64,000 nucleotides of DNA, taken from NCBI RefSeq assembly GCF_947494015.1, contig NZ_CANLTL010000009.1:62001-126000 (forward strand). The letters are read 5' to 3'. The notes beneath the pieces were generated by a model that ran no database searches, was not told the origin of the DNA, and saw only the letters and a program-made list of their open reading frames with translations. Each line of letters opens with the position of its first letter. The stretch's first letter is position 1. The DNA comes from an uncultured Cellulomonas sp. Its GTDB lineage: Bacteria; Actinomycetota; Actinomycetes; Actinomycetales; Cellulomonadaceae. Shown here one piece after another: positions 17,782 to 26,598 of this stretch. A program made the position numbers and the translations under genes.

Positions 17782-19194
17782 TCACTCGACGACGGTGAAG
17801 CCCTGCGAGTTGGCGTAGGCCACCAGGCGCTGCTCGAAGTCGTCGAGGACCGCCTGGGGATCGGCGCTGCCCTCGATCATCGACTGCAGGACCTCGGTCT
17901 GCTGGTCGTAGACGTAGGTCTGGAACGGCGCGAACGTGAAGCCGCTGTAGCCGGCCGCCGCGTCGAGGAAGACGTCGCCCTGGATCTGCTGACCGTCGAA
18001 GAACGGGTACTCACGCGTGGCGAACTCGTCCGACTCCAGGACGGGCTTCCACAGCGGGAAGAGCGCTGCCTCCTCGATCCCGATGTCCCACGCCTCCTCG
18101 GTGCCGAAGACCTCCTTCGCGACCTGTGCGGCCAGCTCGGCGTTGCGTGCCTGGGTGGTCACCGCGAAGGTCGAGCCGCCCCAGTTGATCTGCACCGGCT
18201 CCTCGCCCTCCCACTGCGGGATCGGGGCGGCGCGCCAGACGGCGCCCTCGTCGGCGTCCGACAGGCCCTGGAGGTACCCGGGTCCCCAGGCCGCGGCCAG
18301 GTACACGGCGTACGTGCCGTCCACGAGGCTGGTGTTGTAGTCGGCGGTGAAGGCCTCGTCGGTGGCGACCAGGCCCTGGTCGACCAGGTCGTCCCAGAAG
18401 GTCAGGACCTCCTGCGCCTCGGCGGTGCTCACGTCGATGCCGATCTCGGCCGGGTTGGCCGCGTCGTACGTGAACGGCTCCCAGCCCTTCTGCGCGAGCA
18501 GGGCGTGGATGAAGGCGTTGCCGTTGATCGGGAAGTTGGTGATGTACCCCTCGTACCCGGCGTCCTTGAGCTGCTGCGCCGCGGCGGCGAACTCCTCCCA
18601 GGTGGTGGGGGGCGTCACGCCGTACTGGTCGAAGATGTCCTGTCGGTACAGCATGCCCATCGGGCCGCCGTCGACCGGGATGGCGTAGATGGCGTCGCCG
18701 TTCGTGACGTCGCTCCACGCGCCCTCGGTGAACTGGTCCTCCAGGTCGCCCGCGCCGTACTCCGAGAGGTCCACCAGGGCGTCGCGGATCGTGAACGTGG
18801 GGATGACCTCGGACTCGAGCATGATGACGTCCGGGGCGCCCGTCCCGGCCTCGATGGCCGTGGAGAACGCGGTGTACTCGTCGGCGCCCTGGCCGGCGTT
18901 CGTCCAGCAGATCTGCACGTCGTCGTGCGTCTGGTTGAAGTTGTCCACGACGAGCTCGAACGACGGGTACCAGGCCCAGACGCTGACCTGCTCGGCGTCG
19001 TCGTTGACGATCTCGTTGGTGCAGGACCCGCTGCTCGCGCCCCCGCCCCCGCCGCCCGCGCCGGCGTCACCGGTGACGTCCGTGCCGCCATCGCCGCCGC
19101 CGCTGCAGGCGGCCAGTGCCATCGCGGACAGCGTCAAGCCGGCGGCGACGCCCAGGCGCCGCCGGGCCGGCGATCGGCGTGTGGTTGTCCTCAT
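17782..19194 (-). CDS. Sugar ABC transporter solute-binding lipoprotein
   Basis: A 470-residue binding protein of the CUT1 type (SBP family 1). The signal peptide ends in a lipobox (MALAAC, lipidated Cys ~29), followed by a Gly/Asp-rich linker of about 30 residues. Binding-lobe sequences such as VWAWYPSFELVVDNFNQTH, GAPDVIMLESEV and AIPVDGGPMGMLYR follow. The ATG at 19194 is preceded by AGGAGG with six-base spacing. It is the first gene of a three-gene operon with the two permeases. A palindromic operator lies about 140 bases upstream. Confidence 0.93.
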   Translation of the reverse strand: MRTTTRRSPARRRLGVAAGLTLSAMALAACSGGGDGGTDVTGDAGAGGGGGGASSGSCTNEIVNDDAEQVSVWAWYPSFELVVDNFNQTHDDVQICWTNAGQGADEYTAFSTAIEAGTGAPDVIMLESEVIPTFTIRDALVDLSEYGAGDLEDQFTEGAWSDVTNGDAIYAIPVDGGPMGMLYRQDIFDQYGVTPPTTWEEFAAAAQQLKDAGYEGYITNFPINGNAFIHALLAQKGWEPFTYDAANPAEIGIDVSTAEAQEVLTFWDDLVDQGLVATDEAFTADYNTSLVDGTYAVYLAAAWGPGYLQGLSDADEGAVWRAAPIPQWEGEEPVQINWGGSTFAVTTQARNAELAAQVAKEVFGTEEAWDIGIEEAALFPLWKPVLESDEFATREYPFFDGQQIQGDVFLDAAAGYSGFTFAPFQTYVYDQQTEVLQSMIEGSADPQAVLDDFEQRLVAYANSQGFTVVE

Positions 19195-19537
19195 CCGAAT
19201 CCTCCTTGATCCTGTGGCCCCGGGCGACGCCCGGTGGTCCTGTGCTCTGCTCCGGCGTCGTGGCGCGACGCCGACGGCGTGCCCTGCGTGGCCGCCCTCG
19301 CCGGCGATGCGCACGGCGTCCTGCCGGAGCAGGTACATCGTTGTAGACAACGATGTAACCATCGAGGTGCCGGATGGGTCAACCACCCCCGTGGTCACAG
19401 ACGGGTCACGATGCGCGGCCGTCGCCGCCCGGCGGGGGACCCGTGCGCCGGGGTGTGCACCGGTGCACCGGGTGCCCCGGGCCGGCTCCGGGGTGTCGGG
19501 CGGGCCGGCCGCTCGGCCCGGGGTACCTTCGGGCACC
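19195..19537. other. Divergent intergenic region between the sugar ABC operon and ftsK
   Basis: A 343-base gene-free stretch. The minus-strand half holds the sugar-operon promoter and operator and a leader of about 150 bases. The plus-strand half holds TACCTT at 19524-19529, eight bases before the ftsK ATG, a possible ftsK -10 element. I see no small gene in it. Confidence 0.6.
19334..19357. promoter_or_regulatory. Palindromic operator of the sugar ABC operon (LacI type)
   Basis: Perfect 11-base arms TACATCGTTGT (19334-19344) and ACAACGATGTA (19347-19357) flank a two-base spacer. The length and the central GTTGT/ACAAC resemble LacI-family operators. On the minus strand a TTGACC -35 (19382-19377) and a TTACAT -10 (19358-19353), 18 bases apart, place the operator over the -10 and start site, so binding would block transcription. 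No LacI gene lies in the window. Confidence 0.75.
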
Positions 19538-22288
19538 ATGGCCACCCGCACGTCCTCCTCCGGCCGGTCCGCCCAGGCGACGCGGACCGGCTCCACCGGT
19601 CCGCGGGCCTCCACGGGCAGCGGCTCGCCGCGCCCGTCCGGCCGCGGCGCGACGGCCGTCCCCGCGACGCACCGACCCGCGCTGCCGGTGCGCATGGTGC
19701 GCGGGGTCTGGATGGGGTGCGCGCACGTGGTGGGCGGTACGGCCCGCCGGATCGGGCACGGTGCGCGCGAGCTGGACCCCGCCCACCGCCGCGACGGCAT
19801 CGGGTTCACGCTGCTCGCGCTCGCGGTGATCGTCGCCGCCCGGGAGTGGTGGGGCCTGGAGGGCACCGCCGGCGACGTCATCCACGCGGTCGTCGCCGGG
19901 ACGTTCGGCCGGGTCGGGGTCGTCGTCCCGCTGGTGCTCCTGGGACTGGCCGTCCGGCTGCTGCGGCACCCCGACCACGGGCAGGCGAACTCACGCATCG
20001 CCATCGGGATCGGCGCGCTGGGCGTCGCCGCCTGCGGGCTGGTCCACCTGTCCGCGGGTCTGCCCGCCCCGTCCGACGGCTTCGCCGTGCTGCGCGAGGC
20101 CGGCGGGATCGTCGGCTACCTCACCGCCACGCCCCTGGCCAGCGCGCTCACCGCCTGGGTCGCCGTGCCGCTGCTGCTCATGCTCGGGTTCTTCGGCGTC
20201 CTGGTCGTCACCGCGACGCCGGTGCACATGGTCGTCCCTCGCCTGCGGGCCGCGTACACGAGGCTCACCGGCGGCGAGCACCGCGAGGCCGGGGAGCACG
20301 CCGGTGGCGAGCCCGACGACGACGCGCCGCTGGTCATCAACGCCGGGCACAGCGCCCTGCCCGAGCCCACCGAGCCGCCGGCCAAGCGCGGCCTGCGGCT
20401 CGGTGGAGGCAAGAAGCGTGCGGAGAAGGCCGAGCAGGCCGAGGCCGAGGCAGCCGCCGCGCTGCTCGCCCAGTACGAGGCCGACGAGGCGTTCGAACGC
20501 GCTGCCTTCGTGGCGCCGGCCGACGACGCCGACGGCGCCGACGGCGCTGAGGGGCCCGCGGGTGCCGGGCAGGGCCGCGGCGCACGCGCCGGTGCGCCGG
20601 CGGCGGACTCCGCCCCGACCGCGCCGACCGTCGTCGTGCCGTCGTCCGGTGCCGATGGCCGGGACCTCGCGCCGCCGCCGACGTCGGGCGTGCCGCGCGG
20701 CGAGCAGCCGATGCTGGAGGGCGACGTCGTGTACTCGCTGCCCTCGGACGAGGTGCTCGCCAAGGGCGCCCCGCACAAGGTGCGCTCGGCCGCGAACGAC
20801 CGCGTCGTGGAGGCGCTGACCACGGTGCTCGACCAGTTCGAGATCGACGCGCAGGTCACCGGGTTCATGCGCGGGCCGACGGTGACCCGCTACGAGGTCG
20901 AGCTGGGCCCGGCGGTCAAGGTCGAGCGGGTCACCGCGCTGAGCAAGAACATCGCCTACGCGGTCGCCAGCGCTGACGTCCGGATCCTGTCGCCGATCCC
21001 GGGCAAGTCGGCGATCGGGATCGAGATCCCCAACACCGACCGCGAGACGGTGTCCCTCGGGGACGTGCTGCGGTCCTCCGCGGCCCGGCGTACCGAGCAC
21101 CCCATGGTGATCGGCGTCGGCAAGGACGTCGAGGGCGGCTACGTGGTCGCCAACCTCGCCAAGATGCCGCACCTGCTGGTCGCGGGCGCGACCGGGGCGG
21201 GCAAGTCCAGCTTCGTCAACTCGATGATCGTCTCGATCCTCATGCGGTCCACGCCGGACGACGTGCGCATGGTGCTCGTGGACCCCAAGCGCGTCGAGCT
21301 GACGATCTACGAGGGCATCCCGCACCTGATCACCCCCATCATCACCAATCCCAAGAAGGCCGCCGAGGCCCTGGAGTGGGTGGTGCGGGAGATGGAGGCG
21401 CGCTACGACGACCTCGCGATGTTCGGCTTCAAGCACATCGACGACTTCAACGTCGCGGTGCGCGCCGGCAAGGTGCACCCGCTGCCGGGCAGCGAGCGCA
21501 AGATCGCCCCCTACCCGTACCTGCTGGTCATCGTCGACGAGCTCGCCGACCTCATGATGGTCGCCCCCCGGGACGTGGAGGCGTCGATCCAGCGCATCAC
21601 CCAGCTCGCGCGCGCGGCGGGCATCCACCTCGTCCTGGCGACGCAGCGCCCCTCGGTCGACGTCGTCACGGGTCTGATCAAGGCGAACGTCCCGTCCCGG
21701 CTGGCGTTCGCGACGTCCTCCCTCACCGACTCGCGGGTCGTGCTGGACCAGCCGGGCGCGGAGAAGCTCATCGGCCAGGGTGACGCGCTGTTCCTGCCGA
21801 TGGGCGCGTCCAAGCCCATGCGCACCCAGGGTGCGTGGGTGTCCGAGAGCGAGATCCACGCCGTCGTCGAGCACGTCAAGACCCAGCTCAAGCCGGTGTA
21901 CCGCAAGGACGTCATCCCCACGGTCGAGAAGAAGGCCGTCGACGAGGACATCGGCGACGACCTGGACCTGCTGCTGCAGGCCGCCGAGCTGGTCGTGACG
22001 ACCCAGTTCGGATCGACGTCGATGCTGCAGCGCAAGCTGCGGGTGGGGTTCGCGAAGGCCGGCCGGCTGATGGACCTGCTCGAGTCCCGCGAGATCGTCG
22101 GGCCGTCGGAGGGCTCCAAGGCCCGCGAGGTCCTGGTGCAGCCGGACGACCTGCCGGGCACGCTGGCGATGCTGCGTGGTGAGCCGCCGGCGGCTGACGA
22201 CCCGGTGGGCGACTCCCTGCCGCCGGTCGCGACCGACTACCACGACGGCGCGGACGAGGAGGACGCCGACCGGTGGACCGGTCGGTGA
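19538..22288 (+). CDS. ftsK: DNA translocase FtsK
   Basis: FtsK pumps chromosome ends through the division septum and activates XerCD at dif. The 916-residue protein has a ~55-residue Ser/Arg/Pro-rich start, an N-terminal domain with four or five membrane helices (residues ~90-230) and a charged Ala/Glu/Asp-rich linker. The motor follows, with Walker A VAGATGAGKSS and Walker B LLVIVDELADLMM, and a gamma domain (QRKLRVGFAKAGRLMDLLESREIVG) reads the polar DNA motifs. The ATG at 19538 begins after a divergent promoter region. The stop overlaps the next gene by 16 bases. Confidence 0.97.
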   Translation: MATRTSSSGRSAQATRTGSTGPRASTGSGSPRPSGRGATAVPATHRPALPVRMVRGVWMGCAHVVGGTARRIGHGARELDPAHRRDGIGFTLLALAVIVAAREWWGLEGTAGDVIHAVVAGTFGRVGVVVPLVLLGLAVRLLRHPDHGQANSRIAIGIGALGVAACGLVHLSAGLPAPSDGFAVLREAGGIVGYLTATPLASALTAWVAVPLLLMLGFFGVLVVTATPVHMVVPRLRAAYTRLTGGEHREAGEHAGGEPDDDAPLVINAGHSALPEPTEPPAKRGLRLGGGKKRAEKAEQAEAEAAAALLAQYEADEAFERAAFVAPADDADGADGAEGPAGAGQGRGARAGAPAADSAPTAPTVVVPSSGADGRDLAPPPTSGVPRGEQPMLEGDVVYSLPSDEVLAKGAPHKVRSAANDRVVEALTTVLDQFEIDAQVTGFMRGPTVTRYEVELGPAVKVERVTALSKNIAYAVASADVRILSPIPGKSAIGIEIPNTDRETVSLGDVLRSSAARRTEHPMVIGVGKDVEGGYVVANLAKMPHLLVAGATGAGKSSFVNSMIVSILMRSTPDDVRMVLVDPKRVELTIYEGIPHLITPIITNPKKAAEALEWVVREMEARYDDLAMFGFKHIDDFNVAVRAGKVHPLPGSERKIAPYPYLLVIVDELADLMMVAPRDVEASIQRITQLARAAGIHLVLATQRPSVDVVTGLIKANVPSRLAFATSSLTDSRVVLDQPGAEKLIGQGDALFLPMGASKPMRTQGAWVSESEIHAVVEHVKTQLKPVYRKDVIPTVEKKAVDEDIGDDLDLLLQAAELVVTTQFGSTSMLQRKLRVGFAKAGRLMDLLESREIVGPSEGSKAREVLVQPDDLPGTLAMLRGEPPAADDPVGDSLPPVATDYHDGADEEDADRWTGR

Positions 22289-24501
22289 CCGACGCCGCGA
22301 CCGCTGCCGGCGTCCTGCCGGCGCCGGTCGTCGGTGCCCTGGTCGGGCTCGTGGTCGTGACGGTCGTCGTGGCGTATCTGCTGGGCCGGCGCGCTCGGCG
22401 CGAGGCCGCCCGTGCCGCGGACCTGCAGACCCGGCTGCGCGCGGCCGGCGCGCGCACCGACGCGCTGGAGGAGCTGGCCGGTGCGGGCACCATCGTGCAG
22501 GCCGGGGACGGTCGGCCGGCGTCGGTCAGCGACGGCGCGTTGCGTGTCCTGCGCCTGGCCCCGGACGACGTCCGCGGTCGCGCCGTGGGCGACCTGCCCG
22601 CGGTGCTCGTGGACGACGCCGGCCGACGGCTCGCTCCCGGGGCCGTCCTGGGCCGGGCGGCGGCCGGGGCCCGCGGGCCCGACGACGCCGCCGGGACGGT
22701 CGTGGGCGTGGCATCACCCCGGACGCCCGACGACGAGCCCCGGCGGGTCCACGTGCGCAGCCGGACGATGCCCGGCGGCGACGACGCGGTCGTGACCGTG
22801 CTGCTGGACGTGACCGACCGGCGCGGCGGCCTCGCCACCGACCCCGACACCCTGCGCGCGACGCTCGCCGGCATGCCGGTCGCCATGGCCGTGGCCGACC
22901 TGGACGGCACGGTCGTCACCGCGAACGACGCCTTCGCCGCGCTGCTCGGCACGGGGCCGGCCGGCGCCGTCGGGCACGCGCTCGCGGGCCGTCCCGGGCC
23001 CGACGCCGCCCGGTGGCACGACGGGGTGGCGCGGCTGCAGGCGGGGGACGCCCGGTTCGCGGTCGAGCGGTGGTACCCGCGTCCCGGCGACCGCCCGGCG
23101 TGGGTCGTCGTCGACGTCGCGCTGGTCCGGCCGGGGGCGGGTCGGCCGGACGCCCTGCTGGTGGCGGCCCGGGACCTGAGCGAGTACCGCGAGCGCTCCG
23201 AGGCGATGGCGCACCGGGCGATGCACGACCCGCTGACGGGTCTGGCGAACCGCGCCCTGCTCCAGGAGGTGCTGCAGTCCGCGCTCGAGGAGCCCGGCGC
23301 CGACCAGCGCGTCGCGGTGCTGGCGTGCGACCTGGACGGCTTCAAGCCCATCAACGACCGGTACGGGCACGCGGCCGGCGACGAGGTGCTCGTGCACGTC
23401 GCGGGCGTGCTGCGCGCGGCTACCGGTGGCTCCGGCACGGTGGCCCGGCTCGGCGGGGACGAGTTCGTCATCGTGCTGCACGCGATCGACGGACCGCGCC
23501 GGGTCCAGGAGGTGGCCGGCGCCGTGCACGCCGGGCTGCGCGACCCGGTCCGCCTGCACGGGCACCCGGTGACCGTGCGGGCCAGCATCGGGGTCGCGCT
23601 CGGCTCGCCCGACCTGCTCGAGCGCGGGGCCCCGGCCGTGCTCGCCGCCGCCGACGCCGCCCTGTACCGGGCCAAGGCGGCGGGCCGGTCCCGCACCGAG
23701 GTGTACGACCCGGGCATGCAGGTGGCGGGGGCCCCGGTCGCGTCCTCGACCGAGATCCTGGGCGCGATCGAGCGCGGTGAGCTCGTTCTGCACCTGCAGC
23801 CGCTGGTCGACCTGCGCGACGGGTCGGTCGTGGGCCACGAGGCCGTCGTCCGCTGGCAGCACCCCGAGCGCGGGCTGCTGCTGCCGGCCTCCTTCGCGCC
23901 GGCCGCGGACGCCGCCGGGTTGGGGGTCACGGTGACGCGCCACGTCCTCGCGCTCGCCGTCGCCCAGCTGGTCCGGACGCCGGCGCCGGGGGGCCGGCCG
24001 GACGGCTCGGCCGGCGGACCGGACGGCAGGCTCGCCGTCCAGGTCCCCGCGGACCTGCTGGCCGACGGCGAGCTGGCCGACGCGGTGGTGCACGACCTCA
24101 CGGCCGCCGGGGTGCTCCCGCAGCGGCTCCTCGTCCTGCTCAGCGGCGCATCCTGGGCCGACGACGGCGGACGGGTCCGGCGGGCGGTGGAGGCGCTGCG
24201 CGCCGCGGGTGTGCCGGTCGTGCTGGACGGGTTCGGAGCCGGTGCGTCGCTGGCCGCGCTGCGCGACCTGCCGCTGGACGGTGTCCGGCTGGACGTGTCC
24301 TTCACCGCCGGTCTCACCGACGACCCGGCCGCGGCCCGGGTCGCCCGCGCCGTCGGTGCCCTGGCCCAGGAGCTCGGGCTCGCGACCATCGCACCCGGCG
24401 TCCAGACCCAGGAGCAGGCCGCGGTGCTCCGCGACGGCGGCTGGCGCTACGGGCAGGGCTGGCTGTTCGGGGCTGCCCAGCCGGCCTCGGCACCGTCCTG
24501 A
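22273..24501 (+). CDS. Diguanylate cyclase with PAS-like sensor and degenerate EAL domain
   Basis: This 742-residue protein has one N-terminal membrane helix (~17-38), two PAS-like regions (the second ~195-310), a GGDEF domain and an EAL domain. The GGDEF motif at residues 394-398 is intact with CDLDGFKPINDRYGH upstream, so c-di-GMP synthesis is plausible; the RxxD inhibitory site is absent. The EAL domain has EAV at 523-525. It lacks most metal and catalytic residues: the conserved Asn is Gln (VQVPADL), the second Asp of DDFG is Gly (LDGFG at 651-655), the Lys is Arg (VRLD) and AEGVE reads APGVQ. It is probably not a phosphodiesterase. The start overlaps ftsK by 16 bases. Confidence 0.92.
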   Translation: MDRSVTDAATAAGVLPAPVVGALVGLVVVTVVVAYLLGRRARREAARAADLQTRLRAAGARTDALEELAGAGTIVQAGDGRPASVSDGALRVLRLAPDDVRGRAVGDLPAVLVDDAGRRLAPGAVLGRAAAGARGPDDAAGTVVGVASPRTPDDEPRRVHVRSRTMPGGDDAVVTVLLDVTDRRGGLATDPDTLRATLAGMPVAMAVADLDGTVVTANDAFAALLGTGPAGAVGHALAGRPGPDAARWHDGVARLQAGDARFAVERWYPRPGDRPAWVVVDVALVRPGAGRPDALLVAARDLSEYRERSEAMAHRAMHDPLTGLANRALLQEVLQSALEEPGADQRVAVLACDLDGFKPINDRYGHAAGDEVLVHVAGVLRAATGGSGTVARLGGDEFVIVLHAIDGPRRVQEVAGAVHAGLRDPVRLHGHPVTVRASIGVALGSPDLLERGAPAVLAAADAALYRAKAAGRSRTEVYDPGMQVAGAPVASSTEILGAIERGELVLHLQPLVDLRDGSVVGHEAVVRWQHPERGLLLPASFAPAADAAGLGVTVTRHVLALAVAQLVRTPAPGGRPDGSAGGPDGRLAVQVPADLLADGELADAVVHDLTAAGVLPQRLLVLLSGASWADDGGRVRRAVEALRAAGVPVVLDGFGAGASLAALRDLPLDGVRLDVSFTAGLTDDPAAARVARAVGALAQELGLATIAPGVQTQEQAAVLRDGGWRYGQGWLFGAAQPASAPS

Positions 24502-24526
24502 ACCGACGCCGCCGCCTGCGGGGAGG

Positions 24527-25828
24527 TCAGCCGACCCGGGCCACCACCTCGGGTGGTGGACCGGTGGGCACGGGCGGCCGCGTGCGCTGCGGCGCCTGAG
24601 GGCCGGCCGCCTCCGCGACCCGCTGCGCCCGCGCCGCGATCTCCGCCGCATCCAGCGTGCCCGTGCCGTCGGGGACGTCCGGGAGCGCGTGCACGTGGTG
24701 GTCCGTGCCGCGGTCGACCGTCACCCCCGTCCAGCCGACCCCGGTGATGCGCGCCGGTCCGTCCGCGCTCGTGACGACGTCCGCCCACCCGAGCAGCCCG
24801 GACGACGTCGCGGGTGGGCAGCACTCGCCGTCCTGGTTCGACAGGAGGTTGCCCAGGCCGTGGAAGACCCACATGCCCTCGCCGCGTGGACCGCCCTCGA
24901 GGTGCACCACGGGCTGCGGCACGTGGGCGTGGTGACCCAGGACGAGGTCGACCACGCCGGAGTCCGCGAGCGCCTGGGCCACCTCCACCTGCTCGCCGCT
25001 GGGCGCCGTCACGTACTCCACGCAGCAGTGCACGCTCGCGATCACGAGATCAGCACCGGCCTGGCGGGCGGCGGTCGCCTGTGCGACGAGCACCTGCGGG
25101 TCGAGCAGGGTGACCGACCACGGTGCATCCGGCGGCAGCGGCAGGCCGTTGAGCCCGTAGGTCGCGGCGACGTGCGCCACGGTGAGCGTGTGCCCGGCCC
25201 GTTCCAGCCGGTACAGCTGCGGCTGCTGCGCCTCGGCCTGCGTGCGCGCGGTCCCCACATGACCCAGTCCGGCGGCGTCGAGCGCGTCCAGGGTCGTCAC
25301 CAGCCCCTCGCGCCCGCGGTCCAGGGAGTGGTTGGACGCCGTGGAGCACCCGTCCCAGCCGTGGCGTGCGAGGTCGCCGGTGAGCTCGCGCGGGGCACCG
25401 AACGCGGGATAGCCGGACGGCGTGGAGCCGTCCGGGACCACCGGCACCTCCAGGTGGCACAGCGCGAGGTCGGCGGCCTGCACCCATGCGTCGAGCGGGG
25501 CCAGCAGCGGACCGAAGTCGTACCCCTGCTCCGTGCGGGCGGACGCCAGCACCGACAGGTGCGGCAGCACGTCACCGGCGGCCACGATCGTGAACGTCGC
25601 GTCCGGCGGAGTGGTCGGGGTGGGCGACGGCGTCGGCGAGGGCGTGTCCGTGCGGGTCACGGACGGCGGCGCCTCGGCCTGACCCGGCACGCCGGCGTCG
25701 TCGGTCCGCCACACCGTGGCGACGACGATCCCGAGGGCGACGACGGCCAGCAGCACGAGGACGACCCCGACCACGACGGCGCGGCGCACGGTGCCGGGGT
25801 GGGTGCGGGCGGCGTCGGCGGGGCTCAC
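24527..25828 (-). CDS. CapA family protein (poly-gamma-glutamate synthesis PgsA/CapA-like metallophosphatase fold)
   Basis: A 433-residue protein with one N-terminal membrane helix (~16-38), a Thr/Pro/Ser-rich linker and a PGA_cap domain. Family signatures present are VAAGDVLPHLSV, DLALCHLEVPV, FGAPRELTGDLARHGWDGCSTASNHSLDRG and LVLGHHAHVPQPV. CapA proteins are linked to capsule polymer synthesis or export, but a solitary gene like this has no proven role. The GTG start at 25828 follows TAGGGT (25840-25835, minus strand) at six bases, so it is probably leaderless. It converges with the GGDEF gene. Confidence 0.9.
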   Translation of the reverse strand: MSPADAARTHPGTVRRAVVVGVVLVLLAVVALGIVVATVWRTDDAGVPGQAEAPPSVTRTDTPSPTPSPTPTTPPDATFTIVAAGDVLPHLSVLASARTEQGYDFGPLLAPLDAWVQAADLALCHLEVPVVPDGSTPSGYPAFGAPRELTGDLARHGWDGCSTASNHSLDRGREGLVTTLDALDAAGLGHVGTARTQAEAQQPQLYRLERAGHTLTVAHVAATYGLNGLPLPPDAPWSVTLLDPQVLVAQATAARQAGADLVIASVHCCVEYVTAPSGEQVEVAQALADSGVVDLVLGHHAHVPQPVVHLEGGPRGEGMWVFHGLGNLLSNQDGECCPPATSSGLLGWADVVTSADGPARITGVGWTGVTVDRGTDHHVHALPDVPDGTGTLDAAEIAARAQRVAEAAGPQAPQRTRPPVPTGPPPEVVARVG

Positions 25829-25919
25829 GCGGCGACCCTAGCGAGGCCGACCGACATGCAGCCGCGCCGCGGCGACGTCCCCGACGGGCGACCGCTGCCC
25901 GGAGCCCTAGTCTGGACGG

Positions 25920-26495
25920 GTGGTCACCGCTGCTCCGTCCCGTTGGAACGTCGCCAACGCGGTCACGCTCGCGCGCATCGCGCTGGTGCCCTTCTTCGTG
26001 GTCGCGCTGCTCGCGGACGGGGGCGACTCGGTCGCCTGGCGGTTGACGGCGACGGGGATCTTCCTGCTCGCCGCGGTCACCGACCGGCTCGACGGGTACC
26101 TGGCTCGCCGCGACAACCTCGTGACGGACCTGGGCAAGCTGCTCGACCCCATCGCGGACAAGCTGCTCATCGGCTCCGGCCTGATCGGACTGTCGGTCCT
26201 CGGCGAGCTGTCGTGGTGGGTGACGGTCGTGATCCTGGCGCGCGAGCTGGGGATCACCGCCATGCGGTTCATGGTGCTGCGGTACGCGGTGATGCCCGCC
26301 TCGCGCGGCGGCAAGCTCAAGACCGTGCTGCAGGTGGTTGCGATCGCGCTCTACCTGCTGCCCCTCGACCGCCTCCCGTCGTTCATCGGCGTGCTCGCCG
26401 CGGTGGCGATGGGTGCCGCGGTCGCGGTGACCCTGGTGACCGGCGTCGACTACGTCCGCCAGGCGGTCCGCCTGCGTCACACCGCGCAGACATGA
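25920..26495 (+). CDS. pgsA: CDP-diacylglycerol-glycerol-3-phosphate 3-phosphatidyltransferase
   Basis: PgsA makes phosphatidylglycerol phosphate in the cytoplasmic membrane. The CDP-alcohol phosphotransferase motif is complete: DRLDGYLARRDN, then GKLLDPIADK, with all eight conserved residues. The 191-residue protein has about five or six membrane segments. The GTG at 25920 lies six bases after TAGTCT (25908-25913), a leaderless arrangement. The ftsK...pgsA-cinA-clgR order matches other actinobacteria. Confidence 0.95.
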   Translation: MVTAAPSRWNVANAVTLARIALVPFFVVALLADGGDSVAWRLTATGIFLLAAVTDRLDGYLARRDNLVTDLGKLLDPIADKLLIGSGLIGLSVLGELSWWVTVVILARELGITAMRFMVLRYAVMPASRGGKLKTVLQVVAIALYLLPLDRLPSFIGVLAAVAMGAAVAVTLVTGVDYVRQAVRLRHTAQT

Positions 26496-26527
26496 CCCCG
26501 CGCGTGGCGGACCGCGCGAGCGGCCAC

Positions 26528-26598
26528 GTGACCGGCACGTGGCGGGCCACGTGACGGGCCTCGTGACGGGCCTCGTGACGGGCCCTGTGAGGGGCGCA
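26528..26598. repeat. 12-bp tandem repeat array between pgsA and the CinA gene
   Basis: About six units of roughly 12 bases with consensus GTGACGGGCCTC run head to tail and end at the A of the next start codon. Units three and four (26551-26562, 26563-26574) are identical; the others differ by one to three bases and the first is 11 bases long. Confidence 0.75.

Noticed and set aside
15824-19194. Horizontally acquired island
   Set aside because: Base composition and codon use match the neighbours, and there are no integrase, tRNA or direct-repeat boundaries.
16684-19209. 841-residue open frame opposite the sugar ABC operon
   Set aside because: It is a shadow across three real genes, rich in Gly/Arg/Asp with no domains.
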